Shown piece by piece: positions 23,525-34,849 of a DNA stretch of 64,000 nt. The stretch's first letter is position 1; every line of letters begins with the position of its first letter. The stretch is from Phyllostachys edulis (Eukaryota; Streptophyta; Magnoliopsida; Poales; Poaceae), in NCBI GenBank assembly GCA_036346405.1, contig CM070548.1:60820611-60884610 (forward strand), in the 5' to 3' direction. The notes under the pieces are model-generated. The model searched no databases. It was not told the DNA's origin and worked only from the letters and a program-made list of their open reading frames with translations. The position numbers were made by a program, and so were the translations under genes.

Positions 23525-24317
23525 TGTCGGTGTTTTAGGACCGAACTTACGTGAAGATTGTTTGATTCGGGGGTTCCTCTAGGCTCAAAATCACACAGAG
23601 ATGGAGAAACAGGGATTTTTATACAGGTTCGAGCCTTTTCCTGGGAGAATAACAACCCTACTCCTGTGTGTATGTATTGAGTATACTGGATTACAAGATG
23701 GAGCCAAAGACTAGAGAATTGTACTTCTAATGATCTCTGGATTGCTCCGATTGTCCTGATGATTCTGCCTTTTATCTGATCCTCAAGGTGTCCGCTTGCA
23801 CCTCGATGTAAAGCGCCTTAATGTCTCAGATTATTGAGCCGTTACTGGAGGTTATTATGGTAGTAGAAACGTTCCCATGCTGTCAGACAGTTTTCACCAT
23901 AACAAAGGAGTTAAAATCGTGCCATTATTCCAGATAATAACCGCGTAATTTACTGCCTATATTTTGAATATGGTGCGGAAGATTCTGATCGATTAGGCCC
24001 ACATATGCATAAGCCACGCCGATTAGGGAATGGTAAATGAAAGAGCTTACAACTAGGTGGTGGTCGTAGAAGATCTTACGACCACAGACTGATCGTAGAA
24101 GAACTTACGATCATGGGATAGTCGTAGAAGAACTTACGACTATAGGGTAGTCGTAAGAGGACTTACGATTACTAGGTGGTCGTAGAAGAACTTACGACCT
24201 CTAGCTTCTCCCTTATGGCTATTAAGGGGTATACTCAAGTGTTATATGACGTCATTATTATCCATAATATGAATTATAGATATATATAATAGAATGAGAA
24301 TTGTTATATCCTCGTCA
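23525..24317 (-). repeat. Tat element 5' LTR
   Basis: On the minus strand it starts TGACGAGGATATAAC and ends CACCGACA next to the primer-binding site. Length about 793 bases. The outer edge rests only on the TG start and the end of the repeat-bearing region, since no second LTR copy is available for comparison. Confidence 0.6.
24062..24201. repeat. Array of five short palindromes in Tat LTR
   Basis: Five units of the form GTCGTAGAAGAACTTACGAC, about 20 bases each, each able to pair with itself (GTCGTA...TACGAC). They are spaced about 28 bases apart. Related palindromes occur in the element's 3' region. Confidence 0.85.
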
Positions 24318-25602
24318 GTTGGTATTCTGAGGCAATCTGGTCAACATTAATTTCATTATATCAAGTTGGATCTATGTCTAGATCACCTGCTGTTATAGGA
24401 GCAACTAAATCTCGCTCTCATTTGGTATGTCTTCTTATTTTAGTTATGAACCTATGTCATTTTAAGATGCTAACAATTGTAGTTTTACATGTTGGATTGT
24501 GCAAATAGGAAGTGCACAACATGAATAGACATAACAGGGTTTAGTAGAATAGATAAGAGGTTTTCCCATTTACTAATTCTGTGCTTTTCAGACATAGTGC
24601 TTTTTTTTACAAGGGGAAATCCCAGCTTTTATAGAAAGCAAATAAATGTTCTTACAGGAAGTAACAAGAGTCAACATGCTGGGAGCGCCAGCTTACAAAG
24701 CAAGCACAAAGCAATAGTAGCAATAACCCAACTAGCTATTACAGACAAGAAGTAAGCAGTGTTACAACCGAACAAAAGAGTTTAATCCAGTCTTTAAAGT
24801 TCGCCAAAAAACAATCCAGTTTAGTTCGTTCAACCTCTTTGATGAGGACCCGCCAATGCTGTAAACAAGACAGAAAATTAAAAATCACTTTCATAGGATG
24901 CCTAGGAAAAAAAAATTCAATCGTCATTCTATTCCCAAAATTTCCAGAGGTTTCAAGCAACTGCTGCAAAACTAAACAAAACAACATTATAGTCATTAGC
25001 CCCTTCCTATCTAGCTAATTAAGCTAAAAATCATCTAATGATTTAAGGATTCTCTTTCAGCTTAACACCTCTTTCACATAAAAACGAAACAAATTTAGCT
25101 AATACACAACTACACAAGTGAGGAAACGCGCGGCTGCCGCGCGCACTCTCCACGTCCACAGCCCAGATGGTGGGGCTCGTTGGTGGGTGGGATTAATTGG
25201 GGGTAGCCGGCGTTCTGTTCGGCGCGGGCCGCATGCATGCAATTAATGTGTGCCGTTGGTTGGCAAATTGACGACGCTCTGATCCATCAATCCGTTCCGA
25301 CATAAACCTTTTTTTCTTGCTTTCAGACTATTTTCTGATAAGTCCCCACTACCTGCTGAAGCCAACATTAGTACTAGGGGTATCTAGTCAGATCCTCGTC
25401 TTATCGAGCTTTTAGCGAAATTGACATAAGTATTTTTGGAACCGAACTGACGAGCCGAGCCGAGCTGAGTCCATGCAAAATTCAATTTCATTCGAAATCG
25501 ATTTATTTAAATGTTTAACTAATTAACTAGCGTAGTTAGAGTAATTTTGAACTGAGTCAACAAGCCCCACTAGCTAGTGCTATCAGAGTAAGTACTGGTT
25601 GC
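24318..25602. other. No recognisable gene
   Basis: AT-rich in 24318-25110, with a GC-rich patch at 25115-25260. The minus-strand frame at 24739-24996 shows no domain. GAGCCGAGCCGAGC near 25450 resembles words in the copia LTR. Nothing else can be assigned. Confidence 0.4.
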
Positions 25603-25607
25603 TAATA

Positions 25608-27095
25608 TGTTGGATTAATTGGGCTTGGTCCATTTAATTTAGCAATTAATCAAATGAAATTCCTAGGCCCACTATTAATGCTAGGTGTAAATCTGTTTAG
25701 TCCCACATGGAGGGATTAAGGGGAGTTACACCAGTTTATAAGGTGGAACGTGTTAGCCCCCTTGTGGAATTGGAGAGAGCCAAGAGACAACACACGCGCG
25801 CTCGCTCGCCTCGCCGAGCCGTGCCGAGCCGAGCCGAGCCGTGCGGCGTGCGTGTGCGTGTGCGTGTGCGTGTGCGTGTGCGTGTGCGTGCGTGCGGGCG
25901 CGATTTTCTTTATCTATTCGAAAAACGAAACGCACTGATATTGATAGCGACTGTTGGTCTCTGGTCTCTTTATTTTTGGCTATTTGTCGGGACCCGAAAT
26001 TACAATTCAGGACCCTCTGTGTTTACTGCACTAGCCCAGGATCATGCTAGTGCACATAGGGTTAACAAAACTGGAAATCGATCCATACAAGCGAAATATA
26101 ACATAAACGAATAACTTTGATTATTAAATAATGGTTTTGACCTTAAGGTCGAGTTTACATTTATTGAGCCACGCAGGGCTAACAGAGAAAATAAACGGCA
26201 GTGGAAACAGAAGCGGTAGTGGCATCCCATCGATTCACCACAGGCAACCGACTGGGATCAAGACCTCGCGATTAGGCACCTTCGATGAACTCGTCCTCGT
26301 AAGCTCGTAAAGACTCCTCCTCTGCTTGATTCGTCAAAACAAGCGTGAGTACACACCGTACTCGCAAGCCACACCACAGGAATGCAAAGTATACATGCAG
26401 GCTTATTACAAGAGAAAGGCATTCTGCGGTTCTTTATTTTTGGCTATATGGTGACTGTTACCACTGGTCCTTCATGGTGGCTGTTACCTCTGGTCCTTTA
26501 TGGTGGCTGACTGTTGGCCTTTGGACTCTGAGTTTTTGGCTATAAGAGGAACAATCTTGCATCTTCTACTTACTTCCTGTCTGAGTTTTCCACGTTACGT
26601 GTTGTTCTTTATTCTCTGTCATCTCGGTCCGAGCCTTGCGCGCACAAGTTTCTGGCGAGTAGGCCTCCGGAACCGTCCGTTTGTGTACCGCACGGGTAGG
26701 CGGCGATCAAGTTTTTGGGGAGCGCATCGGTATGTGCTCAATTCTTGACGTCTACTTCGGTGGTGAACCGTTATTTTTGATCTGCTGCGAACATCTTCTC
26801 GCATCAAGCTTCGTCACCTTCACGCCTCGATCGACTACATCGAATAGGCCATCATGTCGATGATGGTAACGGCGCCTCCGGTGTCTCTGCATCGCCCCGC
26901 CCGAGGGTATAAATTGAAACCTTTTACGGTGTATTTCTTTACATGCGCTATGAATATGTTAATAGATGTTTACATTAGCTTGTTAGTTAGCGAATATGAA
27001 TACATCGTTGATAGATCTCTCATGCATGTTTCTCGTCATGTTTTATATACTAAATTTCGGATTAAAATATCTGAAAATTGACTAGATTTCCAACA
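25608..27095 (+). repeat. Copia 5' LTR with embedded gypsy LTR fragment
   Basis: Starts TGTTGGATTAATT and ends TTTCCAACA. Matches 31526-31897 plus 40374-41009. Includes GAGCC repeats and a GTGTGC microsatellite (25850-25890). A 452-base piece of gypsy LTR sits at 25985-26436. I see no convincing tRNA primer site immediately after 27095. Confidence 0.88.
25985..26436 (-). repeat. Gypsy LTR terminal fragment in copia LTR
   Basis: Begins TGTCGGGACCCG, the reverse complement of the Tekay LTR 3' end, and matches the first ~450 bases of 45454-48698. It stops at GCATTCTGCGGTTCTT. The copia word CTTTATTTTTGGCTAT occurs on both sides (about 25968 and 26434), so the junction is a duplication or rearrangement rather than a plain 5-base TSD. 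Confidence 0.82.
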
Positions 27096-27105
27096 ATCCA
27101 AAAAC

Positions 27106-27910
27106 TTGATAGGTCTTTTTCGTAGTTGGCTTTCTTTGCGTCGCTTAAGCCACACCCTCCGTTTGATGGTTCAAATTTTAAGAGATGGCGTGCACGCGCG
27201 ATCACGTGGTTTCTTGCCATGGAATGTTTTCATGTTGCACAAGGCAAGCCGTGAGCCTCTCGTCGATGAGGATGAGCGCAAGTTCAATGCAGTGGATAAC
27301 TTGTTTCGAGGTGCACTTGTTAACATCTTGGCGGACAACATTGTGGATGTGTACATGCATTTGCCTCTGAGCATAGAGATGTGGAATGCACTTGAGGCCA
27401 AGTTCGAGTTTCGATCTTTGGTAGTGAGTCAGTATGTCATGGAGCGCTTCTATGACTACAAGATGGTCGATGACCGTTACGTAGTAGAAACAAGCTCATG
27501 AGATTCAGCACCGCAAAGGAGCTTGAGAACAATAAGTGCGAAGTTCTGGGACAAGTTTGTGGTCATGGTATTATCGCCAAGTTACCGCCTTCTTGGTCGA
27601 TTTTGCTATCTCTCTAAAGCACAAGAGGCGGGAGTTGGTGTTCTTGATCTCATTGGCACTCTTGGTGTTGAAGAGAAGGCGAGAGCAAAAGATACTCGTG
27701 GCAAGAAAGTTCTTCTGAGGAGAGGTTCTAGTGCCAATTTGGTGCGAAGAAGAATCCTCGAGCTTTCCACAACAAGAAGAAAAATAAGCCTTTTGTCAAG
27801 CCCAAGGCTAATCTTGAGTTTAAGAAGAAAGGCAAAGGAAAGGGTAGCTGCTTTGTGTGCGGTGATTACGCCATTGGGCTAAGGATTGTCCAAATCGCAA
27901 GGATAAGCGA
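27106..27910 (+). pseudogene. Copia gag
   Basis: The frame 27106-27501 includes WNVFMLHKASREPLVDED and LPLSIEMWNALEAKFEF, a UBN2-type gag core. Frame changes near 27500 and 27720 follow. A zinc knuckle (C-F-V-C-G-D-Y then H-W-A-K-D-C, split by a frameshift) lies at about 27855-27893. Gag packages the element RNA in the cytoplasm. Confidence 0.78.
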
Positions 27911-27959
27911 AGAAGTCCGCCAACATGGTTATTAGTAATATTTGGAGGAACATCGAGTA

Positions 27960-28260
27960 CGCAGTAATTATTTACCTCTGAGTTCTTTCGCTTGTCAATC
28001 ACCGAGTGGTGGATTGACACCGGTGCTAATATTCATGTTTGTGCCGATATTTCCTTGTTTTCATCTTATCGAATCGATCGAGGTTGCTCCTTGTTGATGG
28101 GGAGCGGATCGCATGCAGTTGTTCATGGTGTTGGTGCGGTCGATCTGAAGTTTACTTGGGAAAGACCGTCAAACAAGAACGTCAAAGATGTCCCTCCATA
28201 AAGAAAAATCTCGTCGGCGGATCTCTACTGTAGAGATGGTTTTAAACTTGCATTTGAGTC
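27960..28260 (+). pseudogene. Copia protease
   Basis: At about 28007-28050 the frame reads WWIDTGANIHVCAD. D-T-G is the aspartic protease active site. The frame runs 27992-28201 and then ends early in a stop, and the downstream part is in other frames. The protease would mature the gag-pol polyprotein. Confidence 0.75.
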
Positions 28261-28359
28261 CAATAAATGTGTCGTGTCTAAGTATGGAACATTTGTTGGT
28301 AAAGGCTATGAGAACGGAGGTTTGTTCCGTTTTTCTTTGATGGATTCTGTAATAAAGTT

Positions 28360-29290
28360 GTGAACCATGTGTAACGATGATGATGAGTCTAATATTTGGC
28401 CTTCACGACTTTGTCATGTTAATTTTGGGTGTATGACGCGCTTAGCTAATATGAGTTTAATCCGAAATTCACTTTGGTCAAAGGTTCTAAGTGCCATGCG
28501 TGTGTTCAATCGAAACAACCTCGCAAGCCTCACAAGGCGACAAAAGAGGCGAGGAATTTGGCATTAGAACTCATTCATTCCGATTTGTGCGAGATGAATG
28601 GCGTCTTGACTAAAGGTGGAAAGAAATATTTCATGGCGCTTATAGATGATTGCACTAGATTTTGCTACGTGTACTTATTAAAAACAAAAGATGAAGCGTT
28701 GGATTACTTTAAGATCTATAAAGCTGAGGTAGAAAACCAACTTGAGAGGAAAATCAAGCGGGTAAGGTCTGATCGTGGGGGAGAGTATTTTTCAAATGAG
28801 TTTACTTTATTCTGCGAGGAATATGGAATTATTCATGAGAGGGCGCCCCTATTCTCCCGAATCAAACGGGGTTGCCGAAAGAAAGAATCGCACTCTAACT
28901 TATTTGGTTAACACCATGTTAGACACTGCGGGACTTTCTAAGGAATGGTGGGGTGAGGCTATATTGACCGCGTGTCATGTCCTGAATAGAGTTCCTACAA
29001 AGAACAAAGAAGTAACACCATTCGAGGAATGGGAAAAGAAGAAGTGACTCTCTCATATTTACGACTTTGGGGATGTTTGGCCAAAGTTAACGTACCAATT
29101 ATCAAGAAGCGCAAACTTGGACCAAAAACCGTAGATTGTGTATTCCTTGGTTATGCTATGCACGGCGTGGGTTATAGGTTCTTAATTATAAAATCTGGAG
29201 TACCGACATGCGTGTTGGTATAATCATAGAATCGGAGATGCTACATTTTTGAGAATGAATTTCCTATGAAAAGTGTTGTACCTAGCTCAT
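28360..29290 (+). pseudogene. Copia integrase
   Basis: A GAG-pre-integrase zinc region (WPSRLCHVNFGCM, then CHACVQSKQP) leads into the core frame 28474-28911. That frame contains IHSDLCEMNG with the first Asp, ALIDDCTRFCYVYLLK, and VRSDRGGEYFSNEF with the second Asp. A frame change near 28850 continues with NGVAERKNRTL (Glu region) and HVLNRVPTKNK in 28775-29047. The C-terminal part with LRLWGCLAKV runs to 29223. The domain is complete in order but broken by at least two frame changes. Confidence 0.84.
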
Positions 29291-29378
29291 CTAGTCAAGA
29301 ACCTATAATTTCCTTGATTCTTTTCTGCCGATAAAACATGTTGAGCAAGCGCTGTGGAAAATCCCGAGGAGGATAATA

Positions 29379-30472
29379 ATGAAGTTACTCGAAAGAGTAA
29401 GAGACAAAGGATCGCAAAGTCTTTTGGTGATGATTTCATTGTATACCTCGTGGATGACACTCCAAGAACCATTGAAGAGGCATATTCTTCTCCGACGCGA
29501 CTATTGGAAGGAAGCAAGACGGAGTGAGATGGACTCTATTATGTCTAATGGAACTTGGGAGGTCGTTGATCGCCCTTATGGGTGTAAACTTTGAGGATGT
29601 AAATGGGTTTTCAAGAAAAAGCTTAGGCCCGATGGTACAATTGAAAAGTACAAGGCAAGGCTTGTGGCCAAGGGTTATACCGAAAGAAGGCGAGGACTTC
29701 TTTGATACTTATTCACCAAGGTCTGATTGACCACAATTCGAGTACTACTTGCCCTGGTCGCTTCTCATGGTCTTCTCGTTCATCAAATGGACGCGTTAAG
29801 ACAGCTTTCCTAAATGGAGAGTTGGAGGAGGAGATTTATTTGGATCAGCCAGATGGGTTTGTGATAGAAGGTCAAGATGGAAAGGTGTGCAAGTTGTTAA
29901 AGTCTTTGTATGGCCTAAAGCAAGCACCTAAGCAATGGCATGAGAAGTTCGACAGAACTTTGACATCTGCTAGCTTTGTTGTGAATGAAGCCGACAGATG
30001 TGTGTACTATCGCTATGGTGGAGGAGAAGGAGTGATCTTATGTTTGTATGTTGATGACATACTGATTTTTGGGACAAACCTCAATATTATTGAGGAGGTC
30101 AAGGACTTTCTGTCCAAGAGCTTTGAGATGAAAGATTTGGGAGTGGCTGATGTGATTCTTAACATTAAGCTCTTGAGAGGAGGTGATGGTGGGGTTACAC
30201 TCGTGCAATCCCACTATGTGGAGAAGGTCTTGAGTCGCTTTGGTTATAGTGATTGCAAGCCCGCTTCTACTCCTTATGATCCTAGTGTGTTGTTGAGGAA
30301 AAACCGAAGAATAACAAGGGATCAATTGAGATACTCCCAGATCATTGGCTCATTGATGTATTTAGCTAGTGCTACGAGGCCTGACATCTCGTTTGCTGTG
30401 AGCAAGCTAAGCCGGTTTGTTTCAAATCCGGAGATGATCATTGGCGTGCTCTTGAGAAATGTCGCTATCTAA
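29379..30472 (+). pseudogene. Copia reverse transcriptase
   Basis: The longest frame, 29702-30472 (256 codons), holds TAFLNGELEEEIYLDQPDGF, LKSLYGLKQAPKQW, LCLYVDDILIFG (YVDD near 30050), KSFEMKDLGVADVIL and the thumb segment with GSLMYLASATRPDISFAV. The fingers region upstream (29500-29700) is frame-shifted: WKEARRSEMDSI, then GCKWVFKKK-like remnants. Most catalytic motifs are readable, but the domain is not continuous from its start. Confidence 0.88.
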
Positions 30473-30960
30473 AGGCAATGTGAGCTATGGCATTCACTAT
30501 CTTTGGGTACCCAAAGGTCTTTGGAGGGCTATAGTGATTCAAACCGGATCTCGATGATGATGAGATAAAAGCCACAAGTGGATATGTGTTCACATTTGGA
30601 GGTGGTCTTTGTTTCTGGAAGTCTTGCAAGCGAGACCATCTTAACGAGGTCAACAATGGAAGAACTCACAATTAGATACCGCCTTCGTTGAGGCCGAGTG
30701 GCCGTGAACTCCTTATGGATTTGCCGTAGTTGAAAAACCAATACCGGCTATCTGATGAACTGTGATAATCGATCAGTAATTATCAAGGTGAATAGTTCTA
30801 AGGACAACATGAAGTCATCTAGGCATATTAAGAGGCGGTTGAAGTCATCGCCGAAATTCGAAAAACTCGGAGTGATAGCGCCGACTATGTCGAACTGACT
30901 AGTAATCTGCGCACCAATTTACAAAGGGTTTATCACGTAATGTGATAGATAGTGCATCGA
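30473..30960 (+). pseudogene. Copia RNase H
   Basis: Scattered frames contain ATSGYVFTFGGG near 30570-30605 and a C-terminal segment near 30880 with a match to the usual AD-x-x-T/S end. Stops at several points, including 30476 and 30670, break it. It follows RT directly, as in other copia elements. Confidence 0.65.
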
Positions 30961-31514
30961 GTGAGATGGGCTCGAGACCCACATGAGTCATACCACGTGG
31001 TAACTTTGTTCTCGTGATCGGAGATCCCGTGAAGTAGGATGGTGAAACAAGCTATTGGTTGACTGGGAGGAGAGACCTTTACAAGGCTCATTTTTAATGA
31101 TGCACTTCTCTCCTATTTTGTATGGTAGGTTGGTTTTTTACCTTAATGTGATCCGAGTGGCTTATTTAAAGCGAGAGATGTCGGCCTACAAGACATCTTA
31201 GAAGGAACACACCTATATGAGTTCGATCTTTGGTCACAGCCTATGAGATTTGGGTGATTTCTAGATACTCATGAATAGGCATGGAGTATGACTTATATGC
31301 TCCAACGGAGGGATGCTTTAGGCGGCCTAGTACTAGTAAAGGAATTGGACAAAGCTTGTTCTTTCAAACCGCTAATTCAAGGCATAGTCCATTGTTCGCT
31401 TGTTGATGAGTGTAACTCCTTTCCTAGATGGTTGTTCAACTTAATAGTCTCCATCAAACACCGGTATATCAAACAACAAAGAGAATCGAGAGCATTTCTC
31501 GTGTGCCTTGAAAT
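30961..31514 (+). other. Copia 3' non-coding region
   Basis: Between RNase H and the polypurine tract. One open frame (31288-31536) has no domain and runs into the LTR. No gene is called. Confidence 0.5.
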
Positions 31515-31525
31515 TTGGTGGGGAT
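31515..31525 (+). other. Copia polypurine tract
   Basis: TTGGTGGGGAT immediately precedes the 3' LTR start TGTTGG. It is the expected plus-strand primer site. Confidence 0.7.
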
Positions 31526-31897
31526 TGTTGGATTAATTGGGCTTGGTCCATTTAATTTAGCAATTAATCAAATGAAATTCCTAGGCCCACTATTAATGCT
31601 AGGTGTAAATCTGTTAGTCCCACATGGAGGGACTAAGGGAGTTACACCCGTTTATAAGGTGGAACGTGTTAGCCCCTTGTGGAATTGGAGAGCCAAGAGA
31701 CAACACGCCAAGCAGCCGCTTCGCCTCCGAAACCGTCTTAGCCGAGCCGAGCCGAGCCGCCGCCGCGTGCAAGGCGGTGCGGTGCGTGGTGCGTGTGCGT
31801 AATGGCAGGTGTATGTCGTGTCTTGTGGCGTCTGTGAAGCGTGTCAAAGGGCGCCGATTTTCTTTATCTATTCAAAACGAAACGCACTGATATTGAT
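31526..31897 (+). repeat. Copia 3' LTR, left part
   Basis: Matches 25608-25948 with small indels, including the GAGCC repeats. It breaks off after CACTGATATTGAT, where gypsy LTR sequence begins. The GTGTGC microsatellite of the 5' LTR is much shorter here. Confidence 0.88.
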
Positions 31898-34818
31898 AAC
31901 ATAAACGAATAACTTTGATTTTAAATAATGGTTTTGACCTTGCTAGGTGCGAAGTTTACATTTATTGAGCCATACGCATAAAGGCTATCCCATCGATTCA
32001 CCACAGCAACCGATCGATCAAGACCTCGCGATTAGGCACCTTCGATGAACTCGTCCTCGTAAGTGGTGAAGACTCCTCCTCTGCTTGATTCGTCAAAACA
32101 AGCGTGAGTACACACCGTACTATTAAGCCACACCACAGAATGCAAAGTATACATGCGGGCTTATTACAAGAGAAAGGCATTCTCGGTTCTTTTATGTAAA
32201 TGCAACTTTTGCAATTTAATACAATTAAATAGATTGAAAGTGGTAAAACAAATAGACAATAATAATTTTAACAAGTTATTTCACAAAGACACACACACAG
32301 CCTAAACAGGTTCTTCACATAGCTAGATGATTTAATCACATAGCTCCCTTCCCACACAGTTTTATGAAATTCTACCCCTAGTGTTAAATCCCCGAGCATT
32401 GTCCATGATCATGACGCGCTATTCAATAGATTAAGTTACACTCTGCAGAGGTTTGTACACTTTACCCACAAGATACAACTAGTGTAGCTAGCACTGATCA
32501 TAACAGAGCATTTCAGATACCTTATCTTACTATGCTAGGCCCGTCTCAAAACAGGCATGTGGTCGTACAGGAAGCTCAGTTCTTTAGCGCACATGGTGAG
32601 GTCCTTAATCGACCAAGGCAAGACTTCCACTAACCCAACCACATAGACACACAGATTAATATTATCCACACACCACATAGACCACCAATTCACACAGTAT
32701 CCACCCCTTGCCTCACCCAAATCCTTTTACCACCCGTTGGTTTAAGTGCAACACATGCCATAAAGACACGTAGTACACACAGATTATCCAATATTGCATA
32801 TTCACTTAGTCAAATTAATCATTTGTACTTCACATGAATAAATGAGTCGTGGCATGACTAAGCAATCTAATCGTTCTAACCAACCCACGTTGGTGCTACA
32901 ATATTAACCAACTAGATATCAACTAGGGTGACAAAGAACTTAGACATAGCAATTAACAAGGATGGCATAACAATTAGGAATTTACATCTACTCCCAAAAT
33001 CATTTAAATAATTACTTGAATTAATAATGCAAGAATTTAAAATAAAATAATTTAGCAAACTGGGAATCAAGATGGTCAAAGGTATAGCTTGCCTTGAAAA
33101 GGATCTAGGAATTGATCTTGATCTTGGAAAGGTCCTTCTTCACAACTCTTTCAAAGAACGTCAAGTCTACTCGCAAACAAGGCAAACAAACAAACTAAAT
33201 AAATAACAGAGGCAAATAACTCCAAAAAAATAATTAAAAATCTCCAATAGATAGATCTGGATTTTAGATGAATTTAGAAATTTGAATGGATGGATTTGGA
33301 GTTAGGATGCAAAAGATATGGAGTTTCAAAGTTTAAATCTAAAGAAAACCCTAAAAATAGGTTTATCGAATTCGAATTATTTTTCAACAGAAAAATCGGA
33401 ATATTGCGCCAGCATGACATCAGCATGGCGTCAGCCCTGGGATTTTCGGAAAAGAAATAAATAAAGGAAAACCTGACATGTGGGACCCACATGTTAGAGG
33501 CACGGCCCACAGTGGACCAAGCCCACCGAGCCATCGACGAGAGGGGCCGAGGTGGCGAACCAGCTGCGGCGCTAACGCGCGCCACCCGGATGACACGCAG
33601 TACGAGGTGAGGTGGCACGTGACTGGCGTCCCACGTCGGCGAGGACGTCGGCGGACAGCGATGGCGCACGGACCCAATGGTCACCGGCGCTTCGGTGGTC
33701 GCCCGCGAGGGTGGGTGCTATGGGCGTGTTGTTTGAGGCTATTGCGCACCTTCGGTGCAGCCCGTGGTTGGGGGTGGTTGTGGTGGCGGCGGCGAGGTCG
33801 GAGCGGAGGAGACCTTCGGTTTTGTTTGACGGGCGTCCGTGAGGTTTAAGCGACGGCGACCGTCCGGAGGTAGAGGAGGTGACGGCGAACTTGATGGTGG
33901 GCTCCACGACGACGCCATGGCTGCGGTGGCGGCAATCGAAGAAATCTCACCGGCGGCGAGGTTCTTAAAGCTCGAATCGGCGGCAATGTGGAGGCTCTCG
34001 GGTGGAATTGAGCGAGGGTTTTGGAAAGGGGCGGCGAGCAGAGGGTCCTTTATAGGCACAGGCGAGCTCGAGGTGGCGTCTTGCGTGAAGGGGTAAACCG
34101 CCCAAACGCCCGCGACGAGGGGATAAAGCGAATTCAAGTTTGAAATTGAACGAGTCGGTGCGGAGGAGATAAGGATTGAGTTTGGTGCGAAAATCGGGAG
34201 TTTTGTTAGCGTAAACGGCCGCGGGTTGAGCTTCTAGAAGCGATAATGGCGAAGCGCGGTCACGATCAGTCATGAGGAAGAAGACCGGTCGGAGACGAAG
34301 ACCTAGAAGGGCCCACGCGCGAGAGAGAGGGCAAGGCTTGGCGGAGATCCAGGCGTCCAGCGACGATCCAACGGTGGAGATTGAAGCGGAGCGCGAGGAG
34401 AGAGGGAGAGAGAGAGAGAGGCGCGGGGGCGGGATCTCCATCCAATCCAGATCGGACGGCCACGAAGAGATGGGCCAGATGAACAGGAATGGGCCAGAGA
34501 GATTCGGCCCAGCGACTGTTTGGAGATTTAAATAGCTTTTTCTTTTTAAGAAATTACCAGAAATTCAAATAAGCAATGGAAAATAGCAAATGAACTTGGA
34601 AAAATTCCAGAAAATTCTAGAAAATATGTCCAAGCTCATAGAATCCAAATAAAATAGTTTTGACTATTGTTCATGTTGACTTTAGTCATATTAAATTGTT
34701 TTGTTACACAAAGTCCAATATTAAGCTTTTTAATTTAAATTCAAATAAATCCAAATGATGAATTTTCTCATTACACTATTTAAAAGGTTTTTAAAGCTCT
34801 GAAAATTGGGATGTTACA
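31897..34818 (-). repeat. Tekay 3' LTR, lacking its terminus
   Basis: The inner edge at 34818 reads GGGATGTTACA, the reverse complement of the LTR start. Contains the shared LTR box near 32450-32482 and the ACATGTGGGACCCACATGT palindrome at 33476-33494. Open frames within 33274-34535 are antisense shadows of the repeat and have no domains. Confidence 0.88.
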
Positions 34819-34833
34819 AACCTCCCCCCCTTA
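34819..34833 (-). other. Tekay polypurine tract
   Basis: Plus-strand AACCTCCCCCCCTTA, i.e. a minus-strand AAGGGGGGGAGG run directly before the LTR start. Confidence 0.8.
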
Positions 34834-34849
34834 AAGGAATCTCGTCCCG

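Larger units (their letters stand above)
12700..24317 (-). mobile_element. Tat-clade Ty3/gypsy element with nested solo LTR
   Basis: On the minus strand the order is LTR (24317-23525), primer-binding site, gag, protease, RT, RNase H, integrase, then a long non-coding 3' region. RT has YVDD and the RNase H contains NNVAEYEGLLAGI, both typical of the Tat/RIRE2-like group. The pol region is split at 14978-18583 by a solo LTR. A GGGGGC purine run on the minus strand near 12763-12772 may mark the 3' polypurine tract, but no LTR like 23525-24317 follows it, so the 3' LTR appears lost. Frameshifts occur in every domain, so the copy is dead. Confidence 0.82.

Noticed and set aside
24062..24201. CRISPR-like array of short repeats
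   Set aside because: Repeats are palindromic with ~8-base variable gaps inside a plant LTR; no cas genes and wrong genome type.
25707..26114. 135-codon frame with VRVRVRVRV stretch
   Set aside because: Translation of the GTGTGC microsatellite in the copia LTR, running into a gypsy fragment.
27096..27115. Copia primer-binding site
   Set aside because: No convincing tRNA complement is seen directly after the 5' LTR.
33274..34535. Cluster of Arg/Pro-rich frames on both strands
   Set aside because: All lie in the Tekay 3' LTR and recur in the equivalent part of the other LTRs.
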